From Fragilaria radians (taxonomy: Eukaryota; Bacillariophyta; Fragilariophyceae; Fragilariales; Fragilariaceae), in the NCBI GenBank assembly GCA_900642245.1, contig CAAAJI010000001.1:130699-194698 (forward strand): DNA of 64,000 nt, given 5' to 3'. The notes under the pieces were generated by a model, which saw only the letters and a program-made list of their open reading frames with translations, was not told the DNA's origin and searched no databases. Each line of letters starts with the position of its first letter. Position 1 is the first letter of the stretch. This document shows positions 32,372 to 45,900 of this stretch, piece by piece. Both the position numbers and the translations under genes were made by a program.

Positions 32372-33892
32372 AAGATATTTAGGATATTTAGGAAAATTTA
32401 GGATATACGTTAAAAAAGAAATTATTAAAAAAATAAAGGAAATAAAAAATCGATATTTATGTTTAAGAAAGATGAAAACTTTACAAGATGTACCTTCAGA
32501 TATTAGGGGAGTAGTAAGATATTGTGACTATTTATATACTTTAACTTTAACCGTAGCAAGTGAACAGGTTAAGTAATTTTCTTGATGAAAGTCACCTTGA
32601 GTTCAAGTCCAGGTTTTGATAGATATTTTTATTAGCTGATGTTTTACATCTAGTTTTCCGTTAGAATTATCTTTCATCGCCACTTTTTCGGTTGATCCAG
32701 GCAAGGATTCGTTATAGAAGAACAATGGATATTAATCTTTGCCATGTTTGAGAACTAACGGTATATATTAGAATATCTTTGGTACATCTTGTAGGTTGGA
32801 AAAATGTCTTGGAATGGTAATTCAAGCTATAGAAAGATCGCCAAGGAAAGATTAGTATCCTCTAGAAAAGTAATGTATTAGTCTCACAATTTACACAAAA
32901 TAATATTTCATAACATAAATTTATTTTAGAACTATTTTATCTTTTCACATGCCAATCTTGATTCAAATAGCCATAGCATTACTAAAAACAAGTTTCAGCG
33001 CTGGTCACGTACCCAAAGTAAGAAGGCTCTACTCTAAAGATCAAGGAAATGTCCGACTATATGTCATCCAGAAGAATTAAGTTTCCAAGCATTACAAAAT
33101 GAGGCAGAAACGTGAGTGCATGGAAAAAGTTTTGAATCATCAGGATATTCTCACAAACCAGCAAGTTATTTTGGCGCAACATTCAGAAATAGAAAAAATG
33201 GCGTCCGGGCGCTATTTAGTGATGCGTAGCGCTGCGGCACCAAGAATAGAAAGCAAAAAGGAGGGGATCACAACCGTAGTTTGAGCTTTAAAGAAACCTT
33301 AGTCATAAGAGTCAAGCTTTGGAAGCATTGCTAAGGAATCAAACAAACTTATGGGTAATATGTCTCAAAGAACAACTAGAGGCTCTTATTATGATAATCC
33401 AGGAGCAAAAAGGGGGGGAAATTCAAAAACAAATTAGCCATGAAAAACAGATGCAAACAAAGATAAAGTTTGATATTGTTAAACTTTCTTAATTCTCATT
33501 ATGGACTGGATCTAAAATCACATATAACCCCAATAACGCAGCAGAGACAATTCACAACATGCTTCATTTTGCTCAAGTCCATGGATGTCTAATGAGGAGT
33601 CCAGAATTTCAGGAAATCACATTGAAGACTATTTTCTAAGGATCCTGAAAATGGAAAGTTTTACATCCAGAAGAAGTATAGACAAGTGAAACAATAGAAG
33701 GTCGAACTCCAATGAAGATACACCAAGTCGCCCAGAATGATAAACTAGACCCACTGGAAAGTCAGCTATTGAAAATCATTCATTTCTACTATAAGACTCC
33801 TATTGATTAGTATTCTTCAAGGAATACTCCCATTGAATACACTACTTATTCTAATGAATACACATCAATTATAATTACTATAGAACAGATGC
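32372..33892. other. Transposon-island filler, unassigned
   Basis: AT-rich, 3' of the Gag/RT element. Short frames (for example 33099-33284, 61 codons) have no recognised domain. An AGGGGAGT purine run near 32500 could be a polypurine tract, but no LTR pair was found. Probably old retroelement debris. Confidence 0.4.
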
Positions 33893-34165
33893 TGCAAATA
33901 GGATTGAATTACATTATTTTGGTTGTCACATTAATGGGCCTACTCATTTATTTTGAGATAACAAGATTGCTGTTGATACTTGCATGTATCCCAGTTATTG
34001 TATGAAGCTGTTTTTGACTTTTCATTGAATCTGTGAAGCCATTACTTGTGATATTGTTTGTTCTTACCATTTTTATGGAAAAAAGAATCTTGCAGATATC
34101 TTGACAAAACCTTGCAGTTTTTGTGAATGGTATGAATTGATGAAGCCTCTTCTCTTTTGAGCTTT
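33893..34165 (+). mobile_element. Ty1/Copia RNase H relic
   Basis: In one plus-strand frame, read through two stops, the sequence gives NRIELHYFGCHINGPTHLF then DNKIAVD and YHFYGKKNLADILTKPCSF, followed by EWYELMKPLLF and a terminal TGA. These are the DNK and ADILTK signatures at the end of Copia RNase H. Downstream, AACAAAAGGTGGAGAATTGA near 34370 resembles a polypurine tract. This is a separate element from both neighbours. Confidence 0.75.
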
Positions 34166-34451
34166 GCATGAGTGATAACAAACTTGAAACTTGCAAGCTG
34201 AGAGGATTGAGAATTTGCATCATTCCTTTTTTGTCCAACTTTTACGAGTTGTTTAGTTCAGTATGTCAGTTTCTCCTGACTCAGGTTTTTGATCTACTTA
34301 ATCTTAGTTTGATTAGATAGAAATGTTATCGAATATTGTTTTGCGATTTCTAAAGGTCGGGATTGTTTACAACAAAAGGTGGAGAATTGAGTTGAGTAGT
34401 TGTTTTAAGATGATGGACAGAAGAACAAAGAGAGTATGATGGAGCTATACC

Positions 34452-34623
34452 TATTGAATTGCATCACCAATATTCTTTAATCTTAGGGTTAGTTTAGTTT
34501 ATGGGAGAATAAGCGAGGTTATTTGTTATATGTGAGTACAATGATGAGAAGACATTCGAGTTAGCAATAGAACTAGTTATTTTTTTAAAGATTACAATTA
34601 AAGTGTAAAGAGGCTCTCTAACA
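34452..34623 (+). repeat. 5' LTR of the 34.4-38.8 kb Copia element
   Basis: Begins TATTGAATTGCATCACC and ends GAGGCTCTCTAACA; pairs with 38669-38839. Preceded by TATACC (34446-34451). Confidence 0.9.
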
Positions 34624-37600
34624 CGTTTAAACGCGAGGTACACACAAGGAGTCCTTTTCTTTTGTGCTTATTGTCGTTTGTTGATAAATTTATCGTTTGC
34701 TTAACTCCCTATTCAAGATGTCTGATTTAAGCGTTATTAGAGTTCTAAATTTCTCGGGAAGAAAAGAAGAATGGCCGACCTGGAGTGAGAAATTCCTAGC
34801 CAAGGCTAAGCGTTCTGGAATCAAGGATGTCTTGTTGGGTAAGTTACAGATCCCAAAGACTTCAGAAGAGTTTGAGGAGAAATCAGAAGAAGGAAGAAGA
34901 ATGATGAAAAATGCTGACTGGAACGAGTTGGCTTTACAGAATTAATACTGTCCATTGACGTAAGGAACAGTAGTGGAAAAAATGTATTTGGATTTTTAAA
35001 AAGTTGCAAGACGAAGGATTATGAAGATGGGAATGCAACCCAAGCCTGGGAGAAGCTCAAGAAGAAGTTCGACCCAGTATCTGCACCCACATTAGTGAAG
35101 ACAGAGAGGATGTTCAGAGAAAGCAAGCTTGCAAAGAATGAAGACCCTGAAATTTGGATTAATAATTTAGAAGACCTACGGGTAAAATTGGAAGTTATGG
35201 GCTGAATTATGACTGATGAGCAGTTTCTCATTCAAGTTTTGAACAGTTTAACTGGTGGCTACGAGTTGCAAATGATGCTCATGGAGAAGCATATTGGTAA
35301 TAAGGAGAATCCGCTCTCTATTGATGAGCTCAAAGAAGACCTTAACTTGAGATATGAAAGGCTTTCATCAAAGTCTGACTCTACAAAGAATCATGACTAT
35401 GGCGAGGAACACGCGCTGTTTGTAATGCAATTTAAAGGTAAATGCCAAAATTGCGGAAAATTAGATCACAAGTCAGCGCAGTGCAAGTCCAAGATGGTCC
35501 AAGAAGACAAGGAAATCATCTTGTAAGAAGTGGGCCGTCTTAAGTCCAACTGCTTCAAATTGTTAAGGAAGGATCAAGCTGAAGGCAGTTATGCTGGAAG
35601 AAGAAATGGAATTGCAGGGTCTGCTACCGATGTAGTTTTAACTACAATGCCCGCAAAGGACGGAATCGACAATAAAAATTGGATTTTTGGTGACAGTGGC
35701 GCTTCATGCCATTATTGCAATAGTGAAGAAGGTCTATACAACTATACAACAATTTCGGAGGAGATAACGGTTGGAAACGGCAACAAGATGCTCGCAAAGT
35801 AGGTGGGACGTTTGAGATGCACGGTCCAACCGAAAAATGGTGATAAATTTGTCGTCGTACAGCAGAACGTTAAATTTGTACCGGAGCTATGGGTAAATCT
35901 GTTCAGTATCAGCAAGGCTTTGAAGAATGGGTTTAATCTTGGCAATGCGGATGTTGTTTTGAAGTTAATGAAAGGAAATACGACATTATGCTTTGACAGA
36001 ATTTTAAGGACCAAAAATGGTTTTGTGTCTGGAATCAAGTTGATACGAATGCTTGGTAACATTGTAACTACTGCTGCTGAGGTAAACAAGGTCAAGCCCA
36101 AGATTAACATCAACAATCTACATAAAATTTTGGGTCACTGTGGCGAGGTTGCAACCAGGATGACTGGAAAAAGCTTTAGATATGATGTGATGGGCACTTA
36201 TAAGACTTATGAAACCTGCTCAGTTGCTAAGACAAGGCAAAAGAACATCAACAAGGACTGGAAGGGTAGCAGTATTACTCCTGAAAAAAGGCTCTATGTG
36301 GATATCATCTCCATCAAGGGAGAAAACTATGGAGGATTGAAAGTTTGGGCGTTATTTGTCAATGGCTACTCAAGCTACTGTTGGAGCTACTTTTAAAGGG
36401 GAAAGGTGACTTGAAGAACAAGCCAATTGACCTAATGGATGAGTTGAAAGACTTAAAGAAGACTGTCAAGTTTTTAAGGTTAGATGATGCTGGAGAAAAT
36501 TTTGCACTGGAAAAGGCCTGTAAGCAACACCCATCTTGGGTTGCAGTTTGAGTTTAGTGTGCCAAGAACCCCTCAGAGAAATGGCAAGGTGGAAAGAAAG
36601 TTCCTACAGAAGAATCAGGGCTATGTTCAATGACTCGGGAATTGTGGATGAAATTCGAGATGGGCTCTGGGCAGAATGAGCATCTACAGCATCATTCTAT
36701 GAAAATGGAATTATCAACAAGGAGACACAACAATCACCATTGCAACTGATGTACAACAAACAGTTCAAAGGAAGTGAAAATCTCAACACCTTTGTGCGTT
36801 GTAACGACTAAGAAAACAATTCAGGGAAAATTGAATGAAAGAGGAACTTTTGGTTTGCTTGTTGGATATGCTGACAATCATGCAAGTGATATTTACAGGA
36901 TATTCAACATTAAAACCAAACAAATCATCAAGTCAAGAGATTTAGTTTGGCTTAATTTGAGTTATGGAAATTGGAATAAATTGAAAAATAACAACATTCA
37001 TGAAGACACTTTAGATACAGAAGCTACGACAGAAGATGCTAGTTATTTAGCTGAGACAGAGGATGCAACTTTAGATGAGGCTCAAATCAGAAAGCAAAAC
37101 AAAGCTTTAAAAGAAATTTCAAAGTTGAAAAGCAAAATTCCTTGAAATGCAAAATTCGGGTAGGGAAGTGATCTTTGAAACAGCAGATTTTGCATTTTAT
37201 ATTGTAGATCTTGTCAAGGACCCAGAGAGTTTTGATGAGGCATACAATCACCCTGAAGCTGACAAGAAAATTACGTGGCGCCGCGCAATTTTGAAAGAAT
37301 TCGAAGAAATGAAAGATTTCAGAAGTCGGAGATTCCCAACGGACGAAACTGTATCAAAAAATAAGTGCGTTTTTAAGACCAAACGTAACGGAATTTTTCG
37401 AGTGTGGTTAGTGGCATGTGTGCTACGGTCAAATTCCTGGAGTGGATTTTCAGGAAAGGTATGCGCCGGTTATCAATGATGATTCCGAATTCTTTTGGTC
37501 ACAATGTTAACCTGGAATTTAATCGGAAAAGTAATCGACATCGAAACGGCGTTCCATCATGGTGATCTCAAGGAAACAATCTTCATGGAGATACCAAAGG

Positions 37601-38668
37601 GTATGGATGCAAGTAAAAATGAATGTTTAATTTTTAAAGAGAATCATTTATGGTCTTGTCCAATCAGCAAGGGAATGTTATATTAAACTTGTTTTGTCTT
37701 TGAAAGATTATGGTTTCATGGGAAGCCCTGTTGACCCATGCTTGTGGATCAAGCATTCAGAATTTGGAATTGCCATGGTTGCTGTGTATGTCAACGACTG
37801 CCTTGTCGTTGGAAGCAAAAAAGGGATCCAAGACATGATAAATTGCCTTAAAACTGTGATTTTGGCTTGAAGATTGAAGACAACCTGACTGACTACCTAA
37901 GCTGCAAGATTCAGATGAATCAAGCAACTAATACCACCCACATCATGCAACCACATCTGATTAAAAGTTTAATTGATAAGTTTAGAGAGGAAGTCAAAGA
38001 TTTATGCAATTATGGAACCCCTGGTACACCGCGATTCAAGATTGTAAGACCAGATGATGCAGACAAGGTGGATGCGGCAATGCAATCAAAGTATAGGTCT
38101 GGAGTTGGTATGCTTTTATGCCTCATCAAGTATTCAAGGCCAGACTTGGCAAATGTTGTAAGGGAACTTACAAAATGCGTGGATGGTGCAAGTCTAGCAG
38201 CCTACAAGGAGATGCAAAGAGTTATAAAATTTGTTTTAGATACCAAGCTGCACTGTTTAAAGTTACAGCCAAGACATGAAAGTGAGAAATGGGACTCAGT
38301 GTCGTATTGCGATAGCAATTGGGCAGGAGATCCTGAATCCAGGATCAGTGTCACTGGATTCATCATGTATTTGCTTGGAGTCCCAATCTGCTGGAGATCC
38401 AAGGCTCAGAAGGGTGATACATTGTCAAGCAATGACGCAGAATACGTGGCTATGTTGGAGGCGGTCATAGAAATCCGTTTTATCTTTTATTTGTTGAGGA
38501 GTATGTTCATTGAAGTGAAACTCCCAATCATTGTGAGGTGTGATAATGTCGGGGCAATTTTTATGGCCGAAAATTCGAGTTCTGGAGTTTGTAGCCGACA
38601 TGTTGACACCAGGTATCACTTCGTTCGTGAACATATCTTCGGAAAAATGGAAGATTCGAATGGCTGAA

Positions 38669-38839
38669 TATTGGATTGCATCACAAAAATTCTTTAACCT
38701 TAGGGTTAGTTTAGTTTATGGAAGAATAAGCGAGGTTATTTGTTATATGTTAGAACAGTGATGAGAAGACATTCTAGTTGGCAATAGAACTAATTAATTA
38801 TTTTAAAGATTACAATTAAAGTGTGAAGAGGCTCTCTAA
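38669..38839 (+). repeat. 3' LTR of the 34.4-38.8 kb Copia element
   Basis: Begins TATTGGATTGCATCAC and ends GAGGCTCTCTAACA; followed by TATACC (38840-38845), identical to the six bases before the 5' LTR. Confidence 0.9.
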
Positions 38840-39005
38840 CATATACCTAGCTGAATCTTCATCAGTGCATAATGGTGTGTCATCTATTTCAGGATGGTAT
38901 CCTTCATTCATAGGCGTCTTGCTAGGCTTCAATTCCTTCCCAAAAAGACCTTCAAACCTTGGCATGGGATTTTGAACGTATGTCCTTGCAGATATGGCTA
39001 GCAAA
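38840..39005 (-). mobile_element. Antisense Copia RT relic that served as insertion target
   Basis: The minus strand encodes ISARTYVQNPMPRFEGLFGK, ELKPSKTPMNEGYHPEID and DTPLCTDEDSARY, the thumb-to-RNase H linker seen in the Gag/RT element at 31610-31780. The 17 bases before the 5' LTR at 34452 continue the same antisense reading (RYSSII), so one older fragment was split by the insertion. Confidence 0.85.
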
Positions 39006-39978
39006 TTGTTGAAAAATATTGAAAATTGACAGACATCTCACAAGGAATAGTCTTGAGGCAGAGATCAAGGATGGTAGTTGAAAAATATTGAAAAATTGGC
39101 TGATATCTCACAAGGAATAGTCTTGAGACAGAGAAATCTAGGACGGTACAAATGGACTTCAGCCACCCTTCAATGCAATAGAGCATACAAATGCCCTTAG
39201 ATACTCCAGAAAGAAAGTTAAAAGTCTGGCAACAAGAACAAAATCAAGAATATCAAAAGAGATATATAAAAGAAAGCGAAGGACTTACAAAAGTTGATAC
39301 AACAACAGTCTGACTCGTGGGTGAAGAAGATTAAGAATCAACTTTTAGAAATGGGAGATAATCCTGATGTAGGAACCAAGCTTTTCAGTCAAAAATTGAA
39401 GAGACAAATTTGACAGACGAACAAAAAGCGAGTATATGACGAAATAAATGAAGTAACGGGGAAAAATAAGAAATATGCTAATCCGCATAGTTGTTCAAAT
39501 AATGGGCATATCCAAAACCAATAGAGATCCTGACAAGATTGCAAAGAGTTTCAGGAACCACAACATCACCCATCCAGGGAACAATATCAAGATGTGATGA
39601 GTAACGAGCAATCCAACCATATCCATAAATCTCAAGATTCAGAGTTATGGCATCTCAGAGAAGAAATCATTAAGATCACTATTGAATCAATCCTAGAAAC
39701 TATAGAGTTTGAAGTGTGGATCAATAAGTTTAAATAATAGAATCCATCAGCACGTTACCCTCTGGTCTTCATCTTGGATGTGCTTCAATCAAAGAAAAAG
39801 ATACTGCTTACTGAAAAAGAAAGAAGGAAAAATAGGTACTATTGTTGCCTCAGAAGTATATATGGTCATCCAGAAATCTTATACTTTCTGATTTCACTAA
39901 GAAGGAGACATGGAAGGCAATGCTTGACCGAATCGTTTAATAATCAATTCTCATTATGATTTAGCACTCTTATAATAC
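39006..39978. other. Transposon-island edge, with a ~70-bp tandem duplication
   Basis: A segment starting TTGAAAAATATTGAAAA occurs at about 39009 and 39079, sharing CTCACAAGGAATAGTCTTGA. The remaining bases carry short frames (for example 39774-39959) without a recognised domain. The 3' end of the giant gene begins at 39979. Confidence 0.5.
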
Positions 39979-42900
39979 CTAATTTGGATTCATTTTTGAA
40001 TTTTTTATATCGCTATAGTCTCGTAGGAAAAAGCGACGACTTTTGAGATCGTATGGTGGACGGCGTGGAGGGTCACTTCCACTGACAAATCCAACATAAT
40101 AAAGCGTGTTAAAGAGCCAAATTGAACCCTGACGCCCACCTGACCCACTATCGTCCCACAATTTGTGAACAAATGATGATTCTGTACACCATGCCCTAGG
40201 CACGCATCTCATGTTACGAACATCCGGTGGTGCCTCTGTAGTTGTTCCTATGAAACCAAGGGCGACAAACTCTTCTCCAGGCGGAACAGGTTCCCAAGCA
40301 TAAAAGGGATTGCTACCGTGGGTTAAGCTCCAAGCAAGTCGATAGCGTGCAGGATTGGGCATGAAACGATCAAGCACAATTGGAAGCCAAGTACTACCCA
40401 TAAAGCTTCCAGTCGTGTCTGTAACTTCTAGAGCTAATCTATCCTTTCCATCCTTATTTGGATTATCATACTCTTGACCTGCAAAGTGACCCAATATTAC
40501 TGCTGCCTTATTTGCACGGTATGCAGCACTTTGTACGACAGGAGCCCAAACTGATGTTTTGTACCGACTCATACTTCCTTTACTATCCCAGATCGGAACA
40601 AACTTTGTTATCTTTTTTACTTTTATCTTGATTCCGGCTAGAACAGCTTCAGGAATTGTTACGTTCCTTTTCTCTTCAACATCAGTTGGCATCGGTGGAA
40701 GGGGCAACATTGCGCCCCCACCGAAAGCGGGAAGGACTTCATTCGAGTTTTCTCCGCCATCCCATCCTACAGCTTTTTTAAACTCATCTAAATTGATATA
40801 TCCGTCTTTGTCTTTGTCTACTTCCTTCATAAAACCCAATAGTAATGCTTGGTCTAATTTCAAGCCCAACCATTCTAAACCTTTCTTCAAGTCCTCATAA
40901 TTCAGCAAGCCATCTCGGTCACGATCAAAGTGAACAAATGCATCTCTAGGGTACATTCCACGGGATTTAAGCATGGCTGTGATTCGACCTGTTGCGATTC
41001 GATAGGAAAGCAAATGGTGTTCGTCTGCAGTTATAAATACCTTCGATAGTGAAGATGTCGCAGGATCTTTCTGTTTTCTACGTCTATTGCTCATGACCTC
41101 AACAAAGAAATTGTAACGCTTTTCACAGGAATTGCTTTGCAAAGCTCTCAATAAAAGATTTAACTCACGGGGTTGATAGTTAACGTTTGAATCAATAAAT
41201 CGAAAACATGCTTGTGCAGTGCTGTCTTGGAATTTCTGGGCAGGTAAATAGCCTGCACTGAAATCCAACATCGTGCGATCTGTTCTTAAAGCAACCGTAG
41301 TGTCATTTCCAGGAACTAAGGGCATGCCAAATGATTGATGCAATGCAGCACGCATACATTCAGCTTCAACAAGCGAAAGTGCAACATAATATCTTCCTGC
41401 CTGGACTCGATAGTAAAGACGCTGAGTCAACATAGTTTTCAGCGCGTCAAATGTAATAGATTGTTTCGATGACGCCGCATCCAGTTTCAAATTTTCAAAA
41501 AATTTATCACCTTCTTCTCCATCTACATCTACATCAACAGCTCTCAATACCTCCCTGACCTCTGCTAGCGATATACCGGTCCCAACCCCGCCTTGTGCGA
41601 CTGAAAAAGCCCTCTTTAAGTTTTCTTCTTGTTGCGGAGTGAAAGGCTTACTCAAGTCAGCAACCTCCCGAAGAGCAGCCCTCGATGGTACGAAATCCAT
41701 GGTGACAATCACGTTTTTCAGACGTCGGTGCGTTTTCATGCTCCAAGATTTTTCGTAATAGTTATTTGAAACGTACATATAATCAGGGAACTCAATTGAA
41801 ATGGCTTTCGAAAATGTATAATTCTTAACAGAAAAATTAGTTGCTGGATAAAAGCATTTTTCCCATGGCTCGAATCTCTGCTCATGAGTCTCGTGTCCCC
41901 CTGATCCCCTAGATGTATAATCGATTTTACTGCCTTTTCTTGGAACGGAGAGGGATCTAATGAGCCAAGGAATTGGATTCTCGCCGTCTCGAGAATACTT
42001 TTTCTTTTTTGCACTTTCGTTCACAACTTCTTCCTCTTCTTCTTCCTCTTCCTCTTCCTGTGTTGTAGTGTAAGGTGAATGAGATTAAGATTTAACAAAG
42101 AAGAATGGCGATTGTTTATCAGCGCTTACCTCCTCCTCTTCTTCCTCCTCTTCTTGTTCCTGTAGAACTTCTTCCTCAGCTGTTTGTTCCTTTTGGAGGT
42201 CAGTATCCTTATCATCATGAGCATCATCATCTATCGTCGCAGGCCCTAAGTTCTTCTTCGCTAACCCTTCCGAGTTAGCAAGTACCATTAATATTTTATC
42301 CACAACAGCTTTATCGTAGTCATTCACCAAGAAGTCTGCTCGACGCATCACACTATTTCGAAGTGTCTCTGACAAAGGTACAGGGATTGGTACAGAGTTT
42401 TGGACTGTATAGTCGATTCTTTCTGTCAAAATATCAAGGCATTTCTGAAGCTTATCTATACCGACTAGATTTGCTTGATTCACTCCAGTGTTAGGTATCA
42501 CAATACTTTTAATTTGAGCGATATCATCAGCAAATAGTTTCTGGCTTCTCTCAAATAATCCATCTATATCACTGGCGATATCTCCGCTACTATTCCCCAC
42601 TGTAGATGTGGTCATCAAGGCAAATTCCTTTACTCTACTTGCAAAAGCAAGTTGGCTTACTTCTTTATAATTTTCAGTTAAAAGTCTGAAAGCTCTTTTT
42701 CGAGTCACATTATCTACACTTTGCTGACATAGCATTCGGAATTGTACATTCTCTGATTTCATCCCATTAACAACTAGCCACGTCGCAATGTTTACCAACA
42801 ATTGACGCCCTTGCATAGCGGAGGATATTGGAATTCCCAAATTAAGTCCCTGCTGAGATGTATTCCCAGCTCCGTACAAATCTTGAGGTGTTTGTATGAC

Positions 42901-45900
42901 TGGTTTGAATAGACTTGTTCCCGATGTGACTTTCTTTATCTGATCGTCAATGAGGCGCATCACTTCAGGAATCACAAAAATATGAACGGTTTGACCTTTC
43001 CCTATTCCACGCATACGGAAAGCTCCTTGTGCATAATCTCGGAACGTCATGTCCTTTCCCAGGGTTAAGACAGCTCTAGCATCGATACCTTGATGGATAT
43101 CCATCCCAGTGGTATGTACTTGATCGTAAAATGAAAATCGTTTATCAGGCGGGATACCTGCTTGGTTAAGCCTCACAACATTCATACCATGTCTCATGAG
43201 AATCATCTTTCTATCACTGTGATCCAAGAAAACAACACCTTCAAAATGAGAATTAAGGCCGTTATTGATGATGTATTTTGCGACTTCATAGTTTGTCATG
43301 CCAGTGACTAAAGCCCCTGTGTCAATCAATGCATAGAACGGTGGCTCAGATTTGATAATATCATCCAGTAACCCTTTGACGGACCAAGATGGAGGCAAAA
43401 TGCGAGTCGAGCATATTCTTTCTGATGTTAAGAAGTCAAGAATTTGTCCATCGACACACTCGTCGAAGTAGCATTGCCCAAGTTCTTCAGGAAGTAGGTC
43501 GCTTGGTGTTCCACTGAATCCGACCCTTCTTCCAAATAACATTTCTCCACCCAGGTCTTGACCAGAGGCACTAATTTTCTCATGGTGATGCTCCATGGTC
43601 AAGGGGAAAACAAAGCTATCAAGATAGTATTCGATCACTTGAGGAGTATTCTTAAGAAGGTTGTAAGTCACTTCCATGTGATGATCATCTTTCAAGTCCA
43701 ATAAATGAAGGGGCCATATATCATCAGCGCCCCTGCCTCCCACCTTCGCCACCATTGGAGCACGGAGATATACATCTGGGTTCGTTACGTCTCCTTGTTT
43801 GTTACCCAGATCACCCTCACGGGGACCTCGAACCTTCCCTCCTGAGACTTCTACCCACTCTTTGTACCTAAGGGCTGATGGGCGCTTGTGATATGGACCG
43901 TATTCTGAATCAAGTTTTTCCCTAAGCTCGAGCAAGCAGTTTTCAAAATCAACAAATCGAAGGCCCTCATATCTATACGCAAGTATCGTCAGGCCGATAA
44001 CAACGTCAGGGTGAGAAAATTGACTTGCTCTACTTGGAACATCCTTTCCAACGTAGGGAATTGCAGCCAGTCGCCTAGTGAGAGAAACATTGTTGCCTTT
44101 AGCACTCGCCAATGCCAATTTCAAATCCTGCTTCGAGAGCAACCCGAACGACACTCGATTGATTTTTCCAAACATGAAAGGAAGAAAATTATTTAGTAAA
44201 TCATGACTTAAATTGAGCATTTTCATGTACTCATCGTCAAGGGCTACGGAAACTGCCGATGCAGCAGCTTTATCCTTGTTGGGACCGTTTACCATATATG
44301 AAAGAAGATGTTTGTCCTCAACCGATGGTAACCTTTTGTTTCGAAGAAAAAGGAGTTGCCATCGAGCAAGAAGGAATTTCAGCTCTTTATGATAGAAAAC
44401 GCGATTTAGCAAAACCAAGTGAGGGGTTTGCTGAATAAACTTTTTAGCCACTCCATCCTGTATAACATGCGTAATACTTTCTAGAATCGTCAGAGCCTCT
44501 CGACTATCTTGAAACGCAGCTGTCATTTTTCTTGATTTCGAGAAAAAAATTGGATCAAGTAAATGCCACTGAATTTGCCATCTCAGTCCAATCCCCAATT
44601 TTGATCGCGAAAAATCGATAGGGTCCTTAATCCCGATCGGCCAATTTAGTTCACTTTTTAAGGGATGCAAGATAAGGTCAACCTCATCAAGTAATAAAAC
44701 ACCCGTCCGGAAAAGCTTCATTATTTCTGTACAATAATAAAGATCTTCAGGGTCGACTTTGAGATCCTGTACCACTGAACTATCCCGAAAACGTCTAGCA
44801 ATACTTGACAGAGAAAAAGCTGAGAATATACCTACGTCTTTGTTCTTTTTTCCTCCAAGCTTTTGCTCCTCAAGATAACGCATCATTTCAACAAATTTCA
44901 GCATGAAAGACTTAACGCTAGTTGGCGTGGCACATATTACTGCCTTACTGTCGCGGGCTTTACAGAGTTTTAGGTAGAGTTCACGTGTCACGGGTGACCC
45001 ACGATCGAAATAAAAGGTGAAGACAGGTTTCCGTACGACGGCGGCAAACTTTTCTCGCATCACTCCTCTTGAAAACTCTAAAAGAGCATGCGGAACGACT
45101 TGAGTAACAAGTGATTTACCGTCGGCAAGCATTAGTGCGAGGAGGGGTGTAACAACTGTGGTCTTTCCCGCTCCCATGATCATCTGATGACACATAGATC
45201 GATTATCTTTTAAGGTCTCCATGAATTTGTTCACAAGAATTACTTGACTCTTGCGAAGCATGATTGAATACGTAAACTCAAAAACAAGGTATCGCGGGTC
45301 AAAACTGATAGCTTTTGGATTCGCGCTGTCCATTTTCATAAAATGTCGTTCTGTGGTTATGTCTGTCGCTACTTTTGCTGCCTGCAACTCGATTTCCTGA
45401 CAAGTACGAGAACGATCTTTGGAATTACTTGTGCTTTTCACTTTTCTCAAGAGTAAAATTAGTTTCCGGAGGCTAAGAGTTTGTGAGTCAAATGCAGATT
45501 AAATCAAAGACATTTACGCTGTGAAACTTACCTGGTAAGGGCTCTATCGGTCTGGCTGATTCTTATAGAAGTGAGCATGGCAACAACGGTTAGACTCATC
45601 ACAGTTTTATATGCAGTTGCCGATGCGTAGGGATTAAGAGAACGAATATCGTGCTCAGCCGATGTTGAGAGAATCGAGGAGACCAGCAGCTCAAACCAAA
45701 CTGACGGTTCTCGCTCACTGCATTGGCCAAGTCTAAAACGAAGAAAATTACACTCTCCGTCAGTTCCCCCTGCATTGGGAGTATCACTACGCTCGTCGCT
45801 GGTTGCGATACCAAGTGCACGATTCATGAGATTCCATAAAGACTTCCTATCAAAATCCATAGCATTGTTCAGTGACTTAATCAGTCTGCTTAACTGTTCT

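Larger units (their letters stand above)
34452..38839 (+). mobile_element. Ty1/Copia retrotransposon with both LTRs, degenerate coding region
   Basis: LTRs at 34452-34623 and 38669-38839 (172 and 171 bp) run TATTG...AACA and differ at roughly a tenth of positions. TATACC flanks both sides as a 6-bp target duplication. Inside, in order: Gag from ATG 34718, a CCHC knuckle CQNCGKLDHKSAQC (35440-35480), protease FGDSGASCHYC (about 35685), integrase pieces (36110-36740), GH-like segment (36840-36960), RT pieces (37150-37860) and RNase H (37867-38667). Stops and frame changes interrupt every domain. The RNase H end and the polypurine tract normally next to the 3' LTR are deleted. Order and sequence match the 55.5-60.4 kb element, so these are two members of one family. 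The copy is an old, inactive insertion. Confidence 0.9.

Noticed and set aside
33948..34238. 96-codon minus-strand frame
   Set aside because: It overlaps the antisense of a recognisable Copia RNase H remnant on the plus strand.
34490..34510. Telomere-like TTAGGGTTAG inside the Copia LTRs
   Set aside because: A single short copy in each LTR, not a tandem array; best read as part of the LTR sequence.
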